From Dermatophagoides farinae (lineage: Eukaryota; Arthropoda; Arachnida; Sarcoptiformes; Pyroglyphidae), in contig NC_134679.1 in the NCBI RefSeq assembly GCF_024713945.1, positions 7,011,001 to 7,075,000 on the forward strand: a stretch of 64,000 bases of DNA, in the 5' to 3' direction. The notes beneath the pieces were generated by a model. It did no database searches. It was given only the letters and a program-made list of their open reading frames with translations, and was not told where the DNA came from. Positions 53,101 through 64,000 of this stretch are shown here, piece after piece; position 1 is the first letter of the stretch; each line of letters begins with the position of its first letter. The position numbers and the translations under genes are program-made.

Positions 53101-56087
53101 ATGATAGTAAGAGCGTTTTCCATTATTTAATTAACTCATTTTGATTAATTACACTATCATTACGATTACGACCGACTATGAATAGGATTTTTTGCAACCA
53201 AACATTTTTCATTCGTCTAAAGAATATTCTAACGCTCATGATGATAATAATATAATATATAGATAGATTGAATTATCACGCATCAATTGCATTGTAATGA
53301 TGATGAGATAACAGCAAGTAGAATATTGTTCTGTGGAATGAATCGAATCCAACAATCTACTAGTAATAATTATGGCCAATCTGACCACATATATCTGAAT
53401 TTGTAATCAGTAATTTGTCTGTAATGCAGCCAGATAGATTAATAATGATATTCAAATCATGTACCATTGTATGTGTGGTCAATTCACTTGTTACCGATTT
53501 CATGTGTGTGTGTAACGATTGCGTGTCTGATGATAAGGTTTTTTTTACTGCTGCCTGGCTACAGAAATCATAATTATTATCCAGAATTGATTATATTAAA
53601 GTGTTTTTTTTGCGATTTTCATCGAGAGAAATATTATTTATCGTTTATTCATTTCTTTTCTTTCGATAATCTTTGATAATCTTTTTCTACAAATTCAATG
53701 TTCAATGTAAATTTTGGCCGAAAGAATCTAGACACACACAGGTAGAAATCAAAAAAAAGCAATTTGAAAAAATCCTTTCAATGAAATCTCTCAAGATTAA
53801 TCGAAATAATTGAACTAAAATTCCGATGGATCATTCATTTCAACTTCATTCTGGAAAAAATTTCCAACAGAAGCAATGAACATGTCTTGAATGAATAATA
53901 AGAGAGATTTAGATCAAATGTGTGGGTATCCTTTATAGCTGAATGGCTGAGATTCTATTGGTACCTTTGTCTATCTATATACAATGATGATGAAAATAAT
54001 ATTTCAACAATATAAAATACACACATATGGATACAAGTTCCAGAACCAGAACCAGAGAGCGAGAGAGAAGGAAAAAATTAATTAGTTTGCAACTGTTTTT
54101 CTTCTTTTTTATTTTTGGCTTTGTGATATACAGATATTTTTCTTGCTTGGTTTTTTCAGTTGTTGTTGTTTTGGTTAATTAACTCGATTCACTTTTTGAT
54201 CATTTGAATTTTTCTTCCATGTTATATGTTGACTATAGATCGTTAATAACTCTCCAGGGTTCTCTTCTTCTCTCGTTGCTAAAGATTCAGGGCACCTCAA
54301 GGAACAAAATGATCACTATTATGATCAACTTTTACATTTCAAAAAATGAAAGAGACAGAGAGATTAAAATGGTAATTAATCTAATTTGTTTATAGAGGCA
54401 CGTTATAACAATTATTATTCTCAATTTGAGTATTCGAGTTGTTTTTGTTGGCTTTAGCTTTGTTTCTCGTTTTTTGGTTGTCATCATATCATGGCTCAAA
54501 CATTTATTTTGTTTATAAAGATTTATCATAACAACCAAAATAATCCATATATATGGGTTATGGAATGCAAAGTCAATAAAAAGTGAGCAAGTGAGAGATT
54601 TGGGAATTCTGCAGCACCATCATTTTTTGGTACATTTTTCAGTTATTTTTTGGTGATTTATAATCATAATTATATTATTACTATTACTATATTACTATAT
54701 ACTATTTTGGCATTCATTTTGTTTTATCTATGCACATTTTTTCTATTTTGTTGTCATTTTTTTGTTGTTCACCATTGTTTGTTATTTGTTATTTCATTTA
54801 ATCTGAATCCGAATTACCACTTTCAAACAAGGGAAGAGTTTCTGAATGAAAAATCTATTTATGTGGCAAATAACATCTACGACAAATAAAGCCATAAGCT
54901 ATCAATCAATCGCATACCTTCTATTTATGGAAAATGTAAAAATAAAAGAAAACTATCCAAAACAAACAAAGACTAAAACCAAAGATTGATTATTATCCAA
55001 ACAACAAGCTAAATGAGAAATGATTTAAAATCATAGAAAAAACCCTCGTCTGTTTGCAATGATTTGAGTATATTGAAATGTTCTTTCCTTATTTATTTAT
55101 CTGAATGGCTTCCGGAATTTATTCCGATAATTGACAAAGGAATTTCCATCATCACCATCATTTGTCAAAAAGCAAATTGCATCATACATCGATATGGCAA
55201 ACGCATGTTAATGGTTATAAATCATTTTTTTCAAACTTTTTACCGCCTTGATAATAATAATATTAAAACCGTGACCTGTTTGCCGAGAATTTTTCATTTT
55301 TTCTCGAAAAGAATTTCAACAAAAATCCGCAAAGCGATTTGTCTTTTTTTTGTCTGTCCCGGTTTATTTTTTTCTTGTTGAACTAAAATTAAAATTCTTT
55401 TTTTCCACCATTCGGAATAAAATGTTTGACCCAAGGTTTTTCAATCGATTTCGGAATGGCCGTAAATTTTGTCTCATTTTGAATATGGAAAATGAAAAAT
55501 TTTGCCCCATTCCATTCAATTTTCCATTGTAAAATGGAATGACGATGATGATGATAATTTATATGGCAATGACTGGAGAATTTACGAGTTTAAATATTTC
55601 TGTAGAAGAAAAGAAAAAAGAAAAAACTTTTACTTTTTTCACATTATTTTTCATATATTGTGTTGAATGTGCACTATACATTCTGTGTGTGTGTGTCTAT
55701 TATATTGAATTGAATTGAACCATCATCATCATTATGAAATTGTTTGTTGTTGTTGTAGTTGTCGTTTTGTGCTGCTGTTGCTGCTTCATCAACATTTAAA
55801 TTCCAAAGATTTCATCAAATCGATTTATGCGTGTGTGTGTGTGTGAGTGTTGGATCGATCCAATTCATTCTGTTTGCCATTGTCATCATCATTATTATCA
55901 ACTATTATTATCGCCTCTTGATTTCACTGGAATGTTTTTCGAAAAAAAAATCTTGAAAATTCTTTCGCTGGTGAAGATGACGAGAATATTAACCCATGAA
56001 ACTTGTTTGGTATTTTTTGGGTTCTATTAATATTTCTTCATCCAAATGTTTTTCTTTTAATTGACTTTTAATTTCATTCGTCATTAA
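47125..56087. other. Long interval with no secure gene, second part
   Basis: AT-rich with TG/CA runs (48158-48171, 45471-45484 nearby, 55684-55696) and T-rich frames. It includes four protein-like pieces discussed in the findings: 48629-48715 (+), 49638-50066 (+), 50160-50222 (-) and 51152-51239 (+). Nothing else stands out. Confidence 0.4.
51152..51239 (+). other. Possible terminal exon
   Basis: A good acceptor (tttatttttttcattttag) precedes 88 bases that in phase 2 read RRNQSSDGRYHIKSSGNKRM, GLDEFSLF and stop at TGA. It is polar and non-repetitive, unlike the flanks. The upstream exons are not identified; the plus frame with ATG at 50476 (MSIFSTLKPSRRKVSKTEEF) could belong to the same gene. 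The family is unknown. Confidence 0.25.
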
Positions 56088-56273
56088 TTATTGTTTTGTT
56101 TCTGTTGTTTCTAATGACATTGATAATGTTGATTGTTGTTGTTGATGTACATTTTCTTCATATTTTTGCCATTCTTTATTGAACGTTTTTATTTTTCTGT
56201 TTTTCGTTCGTTGACATTCAATGATATTCAATGTAACAAACTTTTTAGTTGTTTTTTTCACAAAATCCAGCAT
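56088..56273 (-). CDS. Candidate small basic protein or last exon
   Basis: ATG 56273 opens 61 codons ending in TAA: MLDFVKKTTKKFVTLNIIEC, then QRTKNRKIKTFNKEWQKYEE, then a Gln run and a Thr/Ser/Glu tail. Codon content is balanced and the frame is not driven by a simple repeat except the short CAA run. The frame also continues upstream to a CACACAG that could be an acceptor. I do not recognise it. Confidence 0.35.
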   Translation of the reverse strand: MLDFVKKTTKKFVTLNIIECQRTKNRKIKTFNKEWQKYEENVHQQQQSTLSMSLETTETKQ

Positions 56274-59200
56274 TTTTTTCTCTGTGTGTGATGGGTGATA
56301 ATTTTTTTTTCCAAAAAATCAAACAATCTCAATGCTTTATCTGGTTTATTTTTATTGGAAAAAATTTTGTCTTTTGCCTTCTTTTGTTTTCTCAAAAATC
56401 GAAGATTTATTGATGTTGTTCAAGCACACACACACACACACATGTACATAAATATCAATATCCAATAGTCAAACCAGAGAGTAAACATCGAACGCTGGTC
56501 ATCACCAATAAAAATTCAAAATATGATCCAAAGCTTTGGTATATAACTAGGCACATAAAATGTGTACACACACACACATTGGACGTTAGATAAACAAAAA
56601 AGCTCAAATTAAAATCCGGAATAGTGAGATAGATAAAAGTTTATGCTGATCATCATCATCATCATCATCAATCGGCGAAAGGAGAAATCATGTCCGAAAT
56701 GAGTTTGGTAATGACAATAATTCTCGATTGAATAATTGGCGGAAAAAATCGGGTCCATAAATGAGATTTTATTCTTTCATTTTGCTTTTGTTTGTATTTT
56801 CAGCAACACATTTTTTGGGATTTTTCTCGGTTTGATTAGATCATAAAAATCCAATATAATAGATGGACACATGCGAAGATTGTTTGGTTTATTTTTTTCA
56901 ATATAATTTCCGCTTTGACCAGATGATATATTCTATGGTGTTGAAATGTGTTTGTGTGTTTGTTTGTTTGTTGTGCTATCTATGAATGTGGGTGTTTAAT
57001 GTGAGATTTTTTTTAAATGAGACTTTCAATAACTTTTCTCTCTTTTTAAAATTTCTATTCCTTTCACTATTTCGTTATTGACAATGTTCAACACACAACA
57101 CCAAACTGATAGCGAAAGAATCTTTTTTATAGTAGAAAAATTTCTTTCCAATGATTGAATCAATGAGCAAAGGAAAAAATTCATAGAAACGTTCTTTCCT
57201 TCAATTGTTTACATTGACAGAGATATATGGCAATTTCAATTTACAATTCCGAGAAGAAAAAACTGAGGTGAAATTAATTTTAGTCCATCACGCGATTCTT
57301 ATTGAAATGAAATAGCATTGTTGACGGTGATTGCAATATTTGATCAATCAAAATATTATTTTTCACTGTACAGGACATTTATTTTGTTGTTGTTGCCATT
57401 GTTGGCTAAATGAACCAATGTGTTTCATAATGTTTTTATTAAAAGCTACGTCATTGTCATTTATGTGAAATGGTTCATAATCTTCAACAAACAAAGAAAA
57501 AGAGGTTTCAAACATTTCATTCATTGACGCTTTTGTCAATTGTAAAGATGAAAAAATGCAACAAAATTGATTGAAAGGCATATACTATACACAATTCATT
57601 GTCGTCACACACAGTGACGGTATTTAGTTTCTGGGATGACAAGTGAATAAACTTATGATACAAGTAGTGAGTGAGTGTGTGATCCACACGCCAAAATGGA
57701 ATCAAATTGATTGTATTAAATACTTGAATACTTTACTTTATTACACACACACACACACACACATTTTCATTGATTGTCATTAGTTGGTAGTCGCCCATTA
57801 TTTGATCATTTTTTAAATTCTTGCTATTTGTTTCTGGATCATTGGATGATACCAATGGCCCGATCGGATGAAACTCGGTCTGGTTAAGTGTGCAAACAAG
57901 CATACTAATTAATTACTTATTTCAATTTTTACTCCCTGTCTGTCTATCATTTCAAAAAAGAATTTTGACAGTTTTTCTTGTCATCAGAACAATTTTTTCC
58001 GAAAAAGCTATGAAAACATTATCCATGTGGGTTGGTTCACAAAAAAGGGTGTTTGCGAATTGTTATCCGAAAAAAGTATCATCATTATATGGATGGTTAA
58101 ATCTTGTTTTTTTCTTTCAAAAAAAAAATCTTTTGTGATTGACATATGAAATGAAAACGGAAATTGAAATGTAACAAATAAAAATGTGTATTCTGTGTAC
58201 ATTTTATTGTAATATTTTGTTTTGTTTTGCCTCAATGAATTCTTCTCGTTAGTTGAATTTACTCTTCGGTGAACTCTAATTGATTTTAAGAAAATTTTCA
58301 ATTTTTTCTGACACGATTTTTCTGTGTATTTCGTACATTGTCCTATTATTAGCCCCACCATTGATGTTATCATACCTATGTGTGTCACACACATGTATCT
58401 TTCAATCATTGGTTTTTTGCAAATATTTCTAAAATATCTTTAATCGAAATGTCTAGGTTAGCAAGTGTGGATAAGTTCATTACATTCATTTCTTCCTTCA
58501 CTATATTTTTATATTAAATTATTTTTATTTGACATTCTTTTTTGTGGGCAAGATGGATGCACATGAACAAATAGACTGAGTATCGATGTCACCGAAACAT
58601 CCAAAGTTCATTGCATTGAAAAAAGGTTAAAAGTTTTGTTGCTGTTACTTACTTGTTGTTGATTCAATCATCATCATCATATCTGGATTAAATGATAAAT
58701 TTCTAAATTAAGATCTTTGAATGTTCACTCATTCGTTATGGTTGTTATATTATAAAAGTGAGAAAAATTGCAAAAAATGACAACTTTCAAAAATTTACCG
58801 TAAACGATACGACAGTGTGTGGCATTCTTTGTCCACCACCACCACTACCACCACTGAAATTCTATTGATTCGATCAACCGTCATACGGATTATTCCCACA
58901 TTAATTTTATTCATTCAGGTCATTTCATCATTACATTTTACACGCACATACTGTAAAGACGAAAACAAAAATTTGACAAGTGTAAATATGGGCGTGTGTC
59001 CGTGTTTGGCCGATTGGTCCCTTGATGTTGATTGAGTTGACGTTTCTTCTCGTTTTTTCTCTGATAGATTCCCATAATAATAATCTACGGCCCTTCATTC
59101 TCATTGAATATACATTACCCACCAACTTGTATGTGAAAAGCAAAAGAGCAAGAAAAATTAATGGCCCAAATGGAATTGAAGGTTATTGGATTTGAATTTG

Positions 59201-61232
59201 AAGAATTTTGGGAAGGAAATTATGTCATTCTTTCTCTCTCTGTGTGTGTGTATGCAATGGTCACGTGGCAGATTAGTTTTGATATCAACAACACTGCTGT
59301 TGTACATTCATGATTGTAGATGATCATAACCATCATCATACACAGGTCGAGTGGCAAACGCGGTCACCATAGGGTCGCGTGTTTATATACTACTATGATC
59401 AGTATAGATATAGCACCACTGCAAACATTGTACATCATTTTCCAAAAAATTATTATTGTTATGATTAGAGGCGTAAAGTGTATAAAACTAAACAAGAACC
59501 ATCCAATCTAGTGAATCAAATAACCTTATGTTTGTTTATTTGAGTGAGTGCATGTGTGACCTTATGACTCTTGACAATTATGATTCTCGGTTTTTCGTTT
59601 TTTTTTTTTGTTTTCATTTTCATTTCTGATAAATTTACCTTTCATTTGAAATTAGACAAGAAATTTGTGCCACGTGTATTTGTAATTAGCGTGTTAAACT
59701 GATGATGATGAAAAACTGTTCATTTTCGCTCTACTCTATCAACACAATCAGCCAATGTAACACACAAGTATCATATCCATATGATATATATTGGTTTGTT
59801 GGTGTGAGTCGTAGCGGATTTCACTGCTGAATAAAGTGCAAATATTTATAAATTTATAAATTCTAATTCTAATTCTAATTATGATTATTAGTTTGCAATA
59901 ACAACTTGAAAAATGAAAATAAATGATGGACGATGATCAAAGCGAAACGTGTGTGTTGCAATCAGATAAACAAACATTTTGATGAAAAATTTCTTCATAT
60001 TTATCATTAAAGGAAAATTATATTAAATTTAATTTAATACAAAAACCAAACAAATGATGGACACGCACACATGCCTAGACAGTCCTTTTGCTGTTTCTAT
60101 GGATGAGAAATGATGGGACGATTATCACAGCAATTGTAAACCGGAGAAGATTAATCCTATGCATACAAATGGAATTTAAAATAGGCAAAAGGCGGTTTTT
60201 AAAAAAATTTTCAGTTTTCATAATCTTATCATCGTTGGTACATATGGATGGATTTATTATTATTAGTTTGCCTTTGGTTTGGTTGAAAAATGATGATTAG
60301 ATTATGATTGTAATCCAAAAAGGTAGCTTTTGCTCTTTTTTGTTGTTGAATTACATTGACTTTTTCCAATGAGTCAATATATAATTCGAGCTTTATATGG
60401 TTCTATTTGTTTTGTTTTGTTTTGTTTTGTTTTGTTTGTTTGTTTGTTGGAACATTGTTTTTTTGTGTGTTTGTATATTACATTATTTATGTCTACTACT
60501 ACTGCTTTACAAATGGTTCGTGAATATTCAATCCATATATTATTCAATTGACGACGACAGTGAATTGTGTGGACAACATACAGAATTTTTTCGTTTTGTT
60601 TTACAAGCACACACAAGCCTGGTTTCATTTGGTGAATCGTTGTTGTTATTGTTTTTTTGGATTCATCAATTATTTCGGATTGAGAATTGACTTTTTTGAT
60701 CGGATGCTTGCGTGATAAATTTTTTGGAATTCATGTTTTCTCAAACATTGTCGTTTTTATTATCATTCACATTTGCTGTCAACGGCTGGCCAGATATCAT
60801 TTATATTGATTATTATGTCCACTTTTATTAGGTTCTTTTGTTGTTGTTGATAATTCAATCAGGCAATCAACATTTGTTATTGATGATGATAACAATAATG
60901 ACATTGAATGGGATCTCGCAAAAACTAACAAAACAACAACAACAACAACAAAGCTGGAATAGAAAAGAATTTATTATGGTTGTTGAATTACAAAAAAATG
61001 AACAGAATCAAAAACAATGTCTGACTGAATAAATGAATGATTCTCAATGGCTGAGCGTACATGTGAAAAAAGCAAAAAAGAAGAATCTAATGAATTTAAT
61101 TTTCTTTGGTTTCCATCATCATTATTATTCTGGTTATTTAATGACGTTATGATGTGAAATTCAATTGAATTGAATCTTCATCATCATCATCATTATTCTG
61201 CTTTGAACAGTTGTTGTTCTGTTGTATTCCAG
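56274..61232. other. Long interval with no secure gene, third part
   Basis: AT-rich with (AC)10 at 57743-57763, (ATC)7 at about 56649-56670, and the TTTTG repeat listed separately. Frames at 57890-58138, 58008-58409 and 60088-60300 look like noise. The stretch 60832-60960 (+) follows a TTATTAG acceptor and is open in an Asp/Asn-rich frame to a TAG, but is not strong enough to call. Confidence 0.4.
60406..60447. repeat. (TTTTG)6 then (TTTG)3 microsatellite
   Basis: Pentanucleotide run passing into a tetranucleotide run. It generates the Cys/Phe/Leu-rich frames seen here on the plus strand. Confidence 0.9.
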
Positions 61233-61446
61233 GTTCTGGTGGACATTGATATCGGTTGACATTAAACAGACTCTTCGTAGATTTTTCCTGTTGTTTCCAG
61301 AATTTTTTACTCCATTATTTTTGCATTATAGAACATCCAAAAATAAATGCCAAGTTGCAGATGGTATAGACGAAAAAACCAGAAAAACCTTGGTATTTGG
61401 TAAACTGGATCATTTCAAAAAACGAACCAGATATGAGTTGAATTGA
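61233..61446 (+). other. Possible terminal coding exon
   Basis: The acceptor TTGTATTCCAG is followed by an open frame (phase 2) of 71 codons ending in TGA: FWWTLISVDIKQTLRRFFLL, FPEFFTPLFLHYRTSKNKCQ, then VADGIDEKTRKTLVFGKLDH and a basic end. A second acceptor at 61330-61331 (TTGCATTATAG) would give the same phase and keep only the hydrophilic C-terminal half. Upstream exons are not identified. No family recognised. Confidence 0.3.
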
Positions 61447-61680
61447 ATTGTTATCAAAGATTAAAAAATGACGGATTAGATTGAAATTACGGTAATAATG
61501 ATGGACAATGATGGTTCTGGTTTCATAAAATATGGACTGGTTCCAGTATTTTGTCATTGACAATGATAACGATGACCAAATATTATTATCGTCGTCATTA
61601 ATATATTGTGTGTGTGTGTGTGTGTTTACATTCAATACAATGGCCATGTTCATTGTTGAATATTATCCAAATACAAAAGG

Positions 61681-61702
61681 CACACACACACACACACACA
61701 CA
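61681..61702. repeat. (CA)11 microsatellite
   Basis: Perfect run. A TG run lies 60 bp upstream (about 61608-61624), so the two can pair as an inverted repeat. Confidence 0.9.
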
Positions 61703-62324
61703 TGGAATGTCATTCTTGTTTTCTATTTTTTCATTTCATTGAATTTGTTCACATAAAACAAAATTAGTGTGGATGAAAAAAGAAAGAAGAAAAAAAATTT
61801 GCTCCGGATTCTTCTATTCTACACAGATCCATCTATTTTCATCATTGCCATTGTATGCGTGTGTGTGTGTTTGAAGTCCATTTAAATTGCTATATTTCAA
61901 CACACGAAATTATTTTATTATATCGATGAATAGATGAATGAATGAATGTTTTTTTCACATCGATTAGATTGACATTTAATGATGTAATGATCATCATCAT
62001 CAAATTGAATGAATGGCCATTTTTTGGCTTCATTATATGTTTTTTTCCACCAAGCTTTATTTATGCCGGAATGGATGTAGATTTTTAAATGGAATCTAAA
62101 TGGGATTTCTGTACGTTCAATGTGGTTCATCATCATCAGAATAATCATTTGTCAACATGTAATAAATGGGCCATTTTCCGTTATTTTATATCCTAATAGA
62201 CAATGATGATGATGATTTGAAATTCGATTCATCAATAAAAAACGATTACTATTCTTGTAAAAAAAAACATCTAGGGAAAAAGACATTACATTCAAAGATA
62301 GAAATAGCTATTTGGAACAAAAAA

Positions 62325-62671
62325 TTAAGGTAGCTTCACGATTCTTGACAAGTTGCCGTTGTTGTTGTTGCAGTTCCATTTGATTAAAGATTGGATCATA
62401 AATGGATTTCGTAACCATATATTCTCTCTTGACTATTTTTTATAAAAACTAGTAGATAACGGACCGGAATTGCAATGTTGTCGAAATGTTGAATGATGGC
62501 AAAAAATGCTACCTGAAAAAGTATGGCTAAATCGCGTGACCTCTTTTTGAAAGCGCACAGCACTTTATAATAAAAATTCTTCTTCTGGATTGGTGGATTG
62601 AATCCATTCATTATTGGCAATGTCGATGATGATTCTAGAATTTTAGGCGGATTTCCTTTTTTAATACTCAT
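62325..62671 (-). CDS. Candidate two-exon small protein
   Basis: ATG 62671 opens 53 codons to a CAG|GTAGCA donor (exon 62671-62513). An 80-bp GT..AG intron leads to 62432-62325, ending in TAA, in phase 0, for an 88-residue product: a Lys/Pro/Ser-rich start (MSIKKGNPPKILESSSTLPI), then a basic stretch NFYYKVLCAFKKRSRD. Intron size and sites match the genes elsewhere in the window. A different frame of the second exon (MVTKSIYDPIFNQMELQQQQ) looks equally coding, so the model is provisional. No family recognised. Confidence 0.3.
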
Positions 62672-64000
62672 TTTTTTGGTGTGAAAATCGATTGGAAAAT
62701 TCTAGAAATGCCTATTTTGTTGTTTATTTGGATCCATGATGTCCACTATCATTCTACTATTCGAATCATATTAATGTGATAAAGATTCGTCTTAATTGAA
62801 TTGCATCGAAATATATCTGATAAACAGCAACAAAGACCATAATACAGGCAACCAATTCAATCAGAATAAAACAAGGAAAAATTAATATCCACAATCAATG
62901 AAGCAATAATTTTTTTTTTGTATATGCTTCATTGGCCACCACCACCACTACTGAAAAATGGCTATTTAAATTATGTCGAAATGTACGAATGGACCCATAC
63001 TCTAATTATCTTACCAATAACAATACCGAACAACCAGAACAATAACAACAACACCAAACCCACCATGCATATATCGATTCATTCAACCATATTAAAACCC
63101 ACACACATGGAAAGCGAAAATGCAACAACAAAAAAAAAAATATTAGCTTGATTTTTTGGATGAATGGATGGATGGATGAAAAAAAATCTCTGATCTGTAT
63201 CCAAATCAAATAGATAAATGGATCGAATGGATAGAGCCAGCTGAAAAATAAAAAAACAGATCAGCCAATGTTTTTTTGGTCACAAAATGTAGCCTAACTA
63301 TCATTATCATCATCATCATAATCATCTGCTACTGTTTCGATTTTTATTTCTGTTGATCCTCGACATTTATTATTTTCAAATTGTTATTAAATTGTCATGG
63401 CTAAAATATGGACAAAATTATTATTTTTTTTTTGGTTTTATTTTGTCATTCGTTTATGGTAGGGAGAAAATCCATCGATCCATTATGACTTGTCAAAACA
63501 ACATTGACAATGATGATGATGAGGGCATGATGAAATGAATCCATCACCGAACCTAAACTTAAACACAAAAGAACAGTGTACGTTTTTTCTCTCACTGGAT
63601 TTGGAAATGATTTCGTTTTTGACAAAAATATAATTAAGTGAAATGAATTCTTTTTTCGGGTACTTTATTATGAAAAGCATTAGAATAGAATATTGCCAAT
63701 ATATCTTATGCATAACCAAGACAAAATTGTCACTCAAACTTAAGATATCATGATCATAGCATTCAGGAAATTAGAATATGGTGATTAGCGTGTTGCACAT
63801 ACATAACACGAATTAATTATTGTATATTTCACCTTCAAACAGAATTTTTTTTCTTTTGTTTCGACAAAATAGTTTGGCAATAGATGAGAAAAACATTTGA
63901 AAGAATGATTCCTGGGAATTATGAAAATTGAATATTATTGAATTTCAAGTCAGTCATGTGGTTTCTTCATTTGCATTTTTCCAGTCTTTTTTTTACCAAA
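62672..64000. other. Right end of window, nothing secure
   Basis: AT-rich with ATGG and CAT runs (63160-63178, 63301-63327). The frames at 62918-63151, 63006-63209 and 63483-63737 are repeat-driven or short. No family signal is seen. Confidence 0.45.

Noticed and set aside
59340-59390. GC-richer patch considered as a tRNA
   Set aside because: No acceptor-stem pairing and no proper A and B boxes could be found.
1-64000. CRISPR arrays, bacterial-type operons, phage or viral genes
   Set aside because: No direct repeats with spacers, no ribosome-binding-site-led gene strings and no viral or transposase coding frames were seen; the genes are intron-bearing animal genes.

Overview
The window reads as nuclear DNA of a small-genome arthropod, most likely an astigmatid mite of the Dermatophagoides type. 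This is inference. It rests on strong AT-richness, mostly short introns of about 50-90 bp with GT..AG ends, split animal genes (an innexin excludes bacteria, fungi and plants), and abundant CAT, CAA and CA/TG microsatellites. No alignment was run, so the species is not proven.

The first half carries the recognisable genes. A possible gene tail lies at 156-352 (+). It is followed by NAPRT (1147-3486, +, 9 exons, 563 aa), then ECHDC3 (3875-9380, +, 7 exons, 332 aa), which starts only 388 bp after the NAPRT stop. After a gene-poor stretch holding a 111-bp MITE-like element (12426-12536) comes an SLC35F3/F4-type ten-helix transporter (14194-20131, +). It has two alternative first coding exons (14194 and 16825) that join the same third-party acceptor in the same phase. 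Convergent to it is an innexin gap-junction gene (21202-23685, -, 3 exons, 385 aa).

The middle part has three minus-strand genes of low-complexity or unknown type: a basic, Asn/Asp-rich protein (27875-28759), a secreted Gly/Tyr/His-rich cuticle-like protein with a 24-bp tandem repeat (29777-30683), and a secreted Pro/Gln/Asn-rich protein (35131-37399). The last two share a Pro-Val-Lys motif and a YVTGKL motif, so they look like members of one extracellular structural family.

From 37.4 kb to the end no gene is secure. The interval is dominated by simple repeats and T-rich noise. It contains several short, splice-site-bounded, protein-like stretches (39.5, 41.0, 46.9, 48.6, 49.7, 51.2, 56.1, 61.3 and 62.4 kb) that may be exons of small or long-intron genes. 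They are listed at low confidence. The identified genes are unrelated in function (NAD salvage, mitochondrial acyl-CoA-type hydratase, small-molecule transporter, gap junction, extracellular matrix), so there is no operon-like logic. No mobile catalytic gene, CRISPR array, rRNA or tRNA was recognised.
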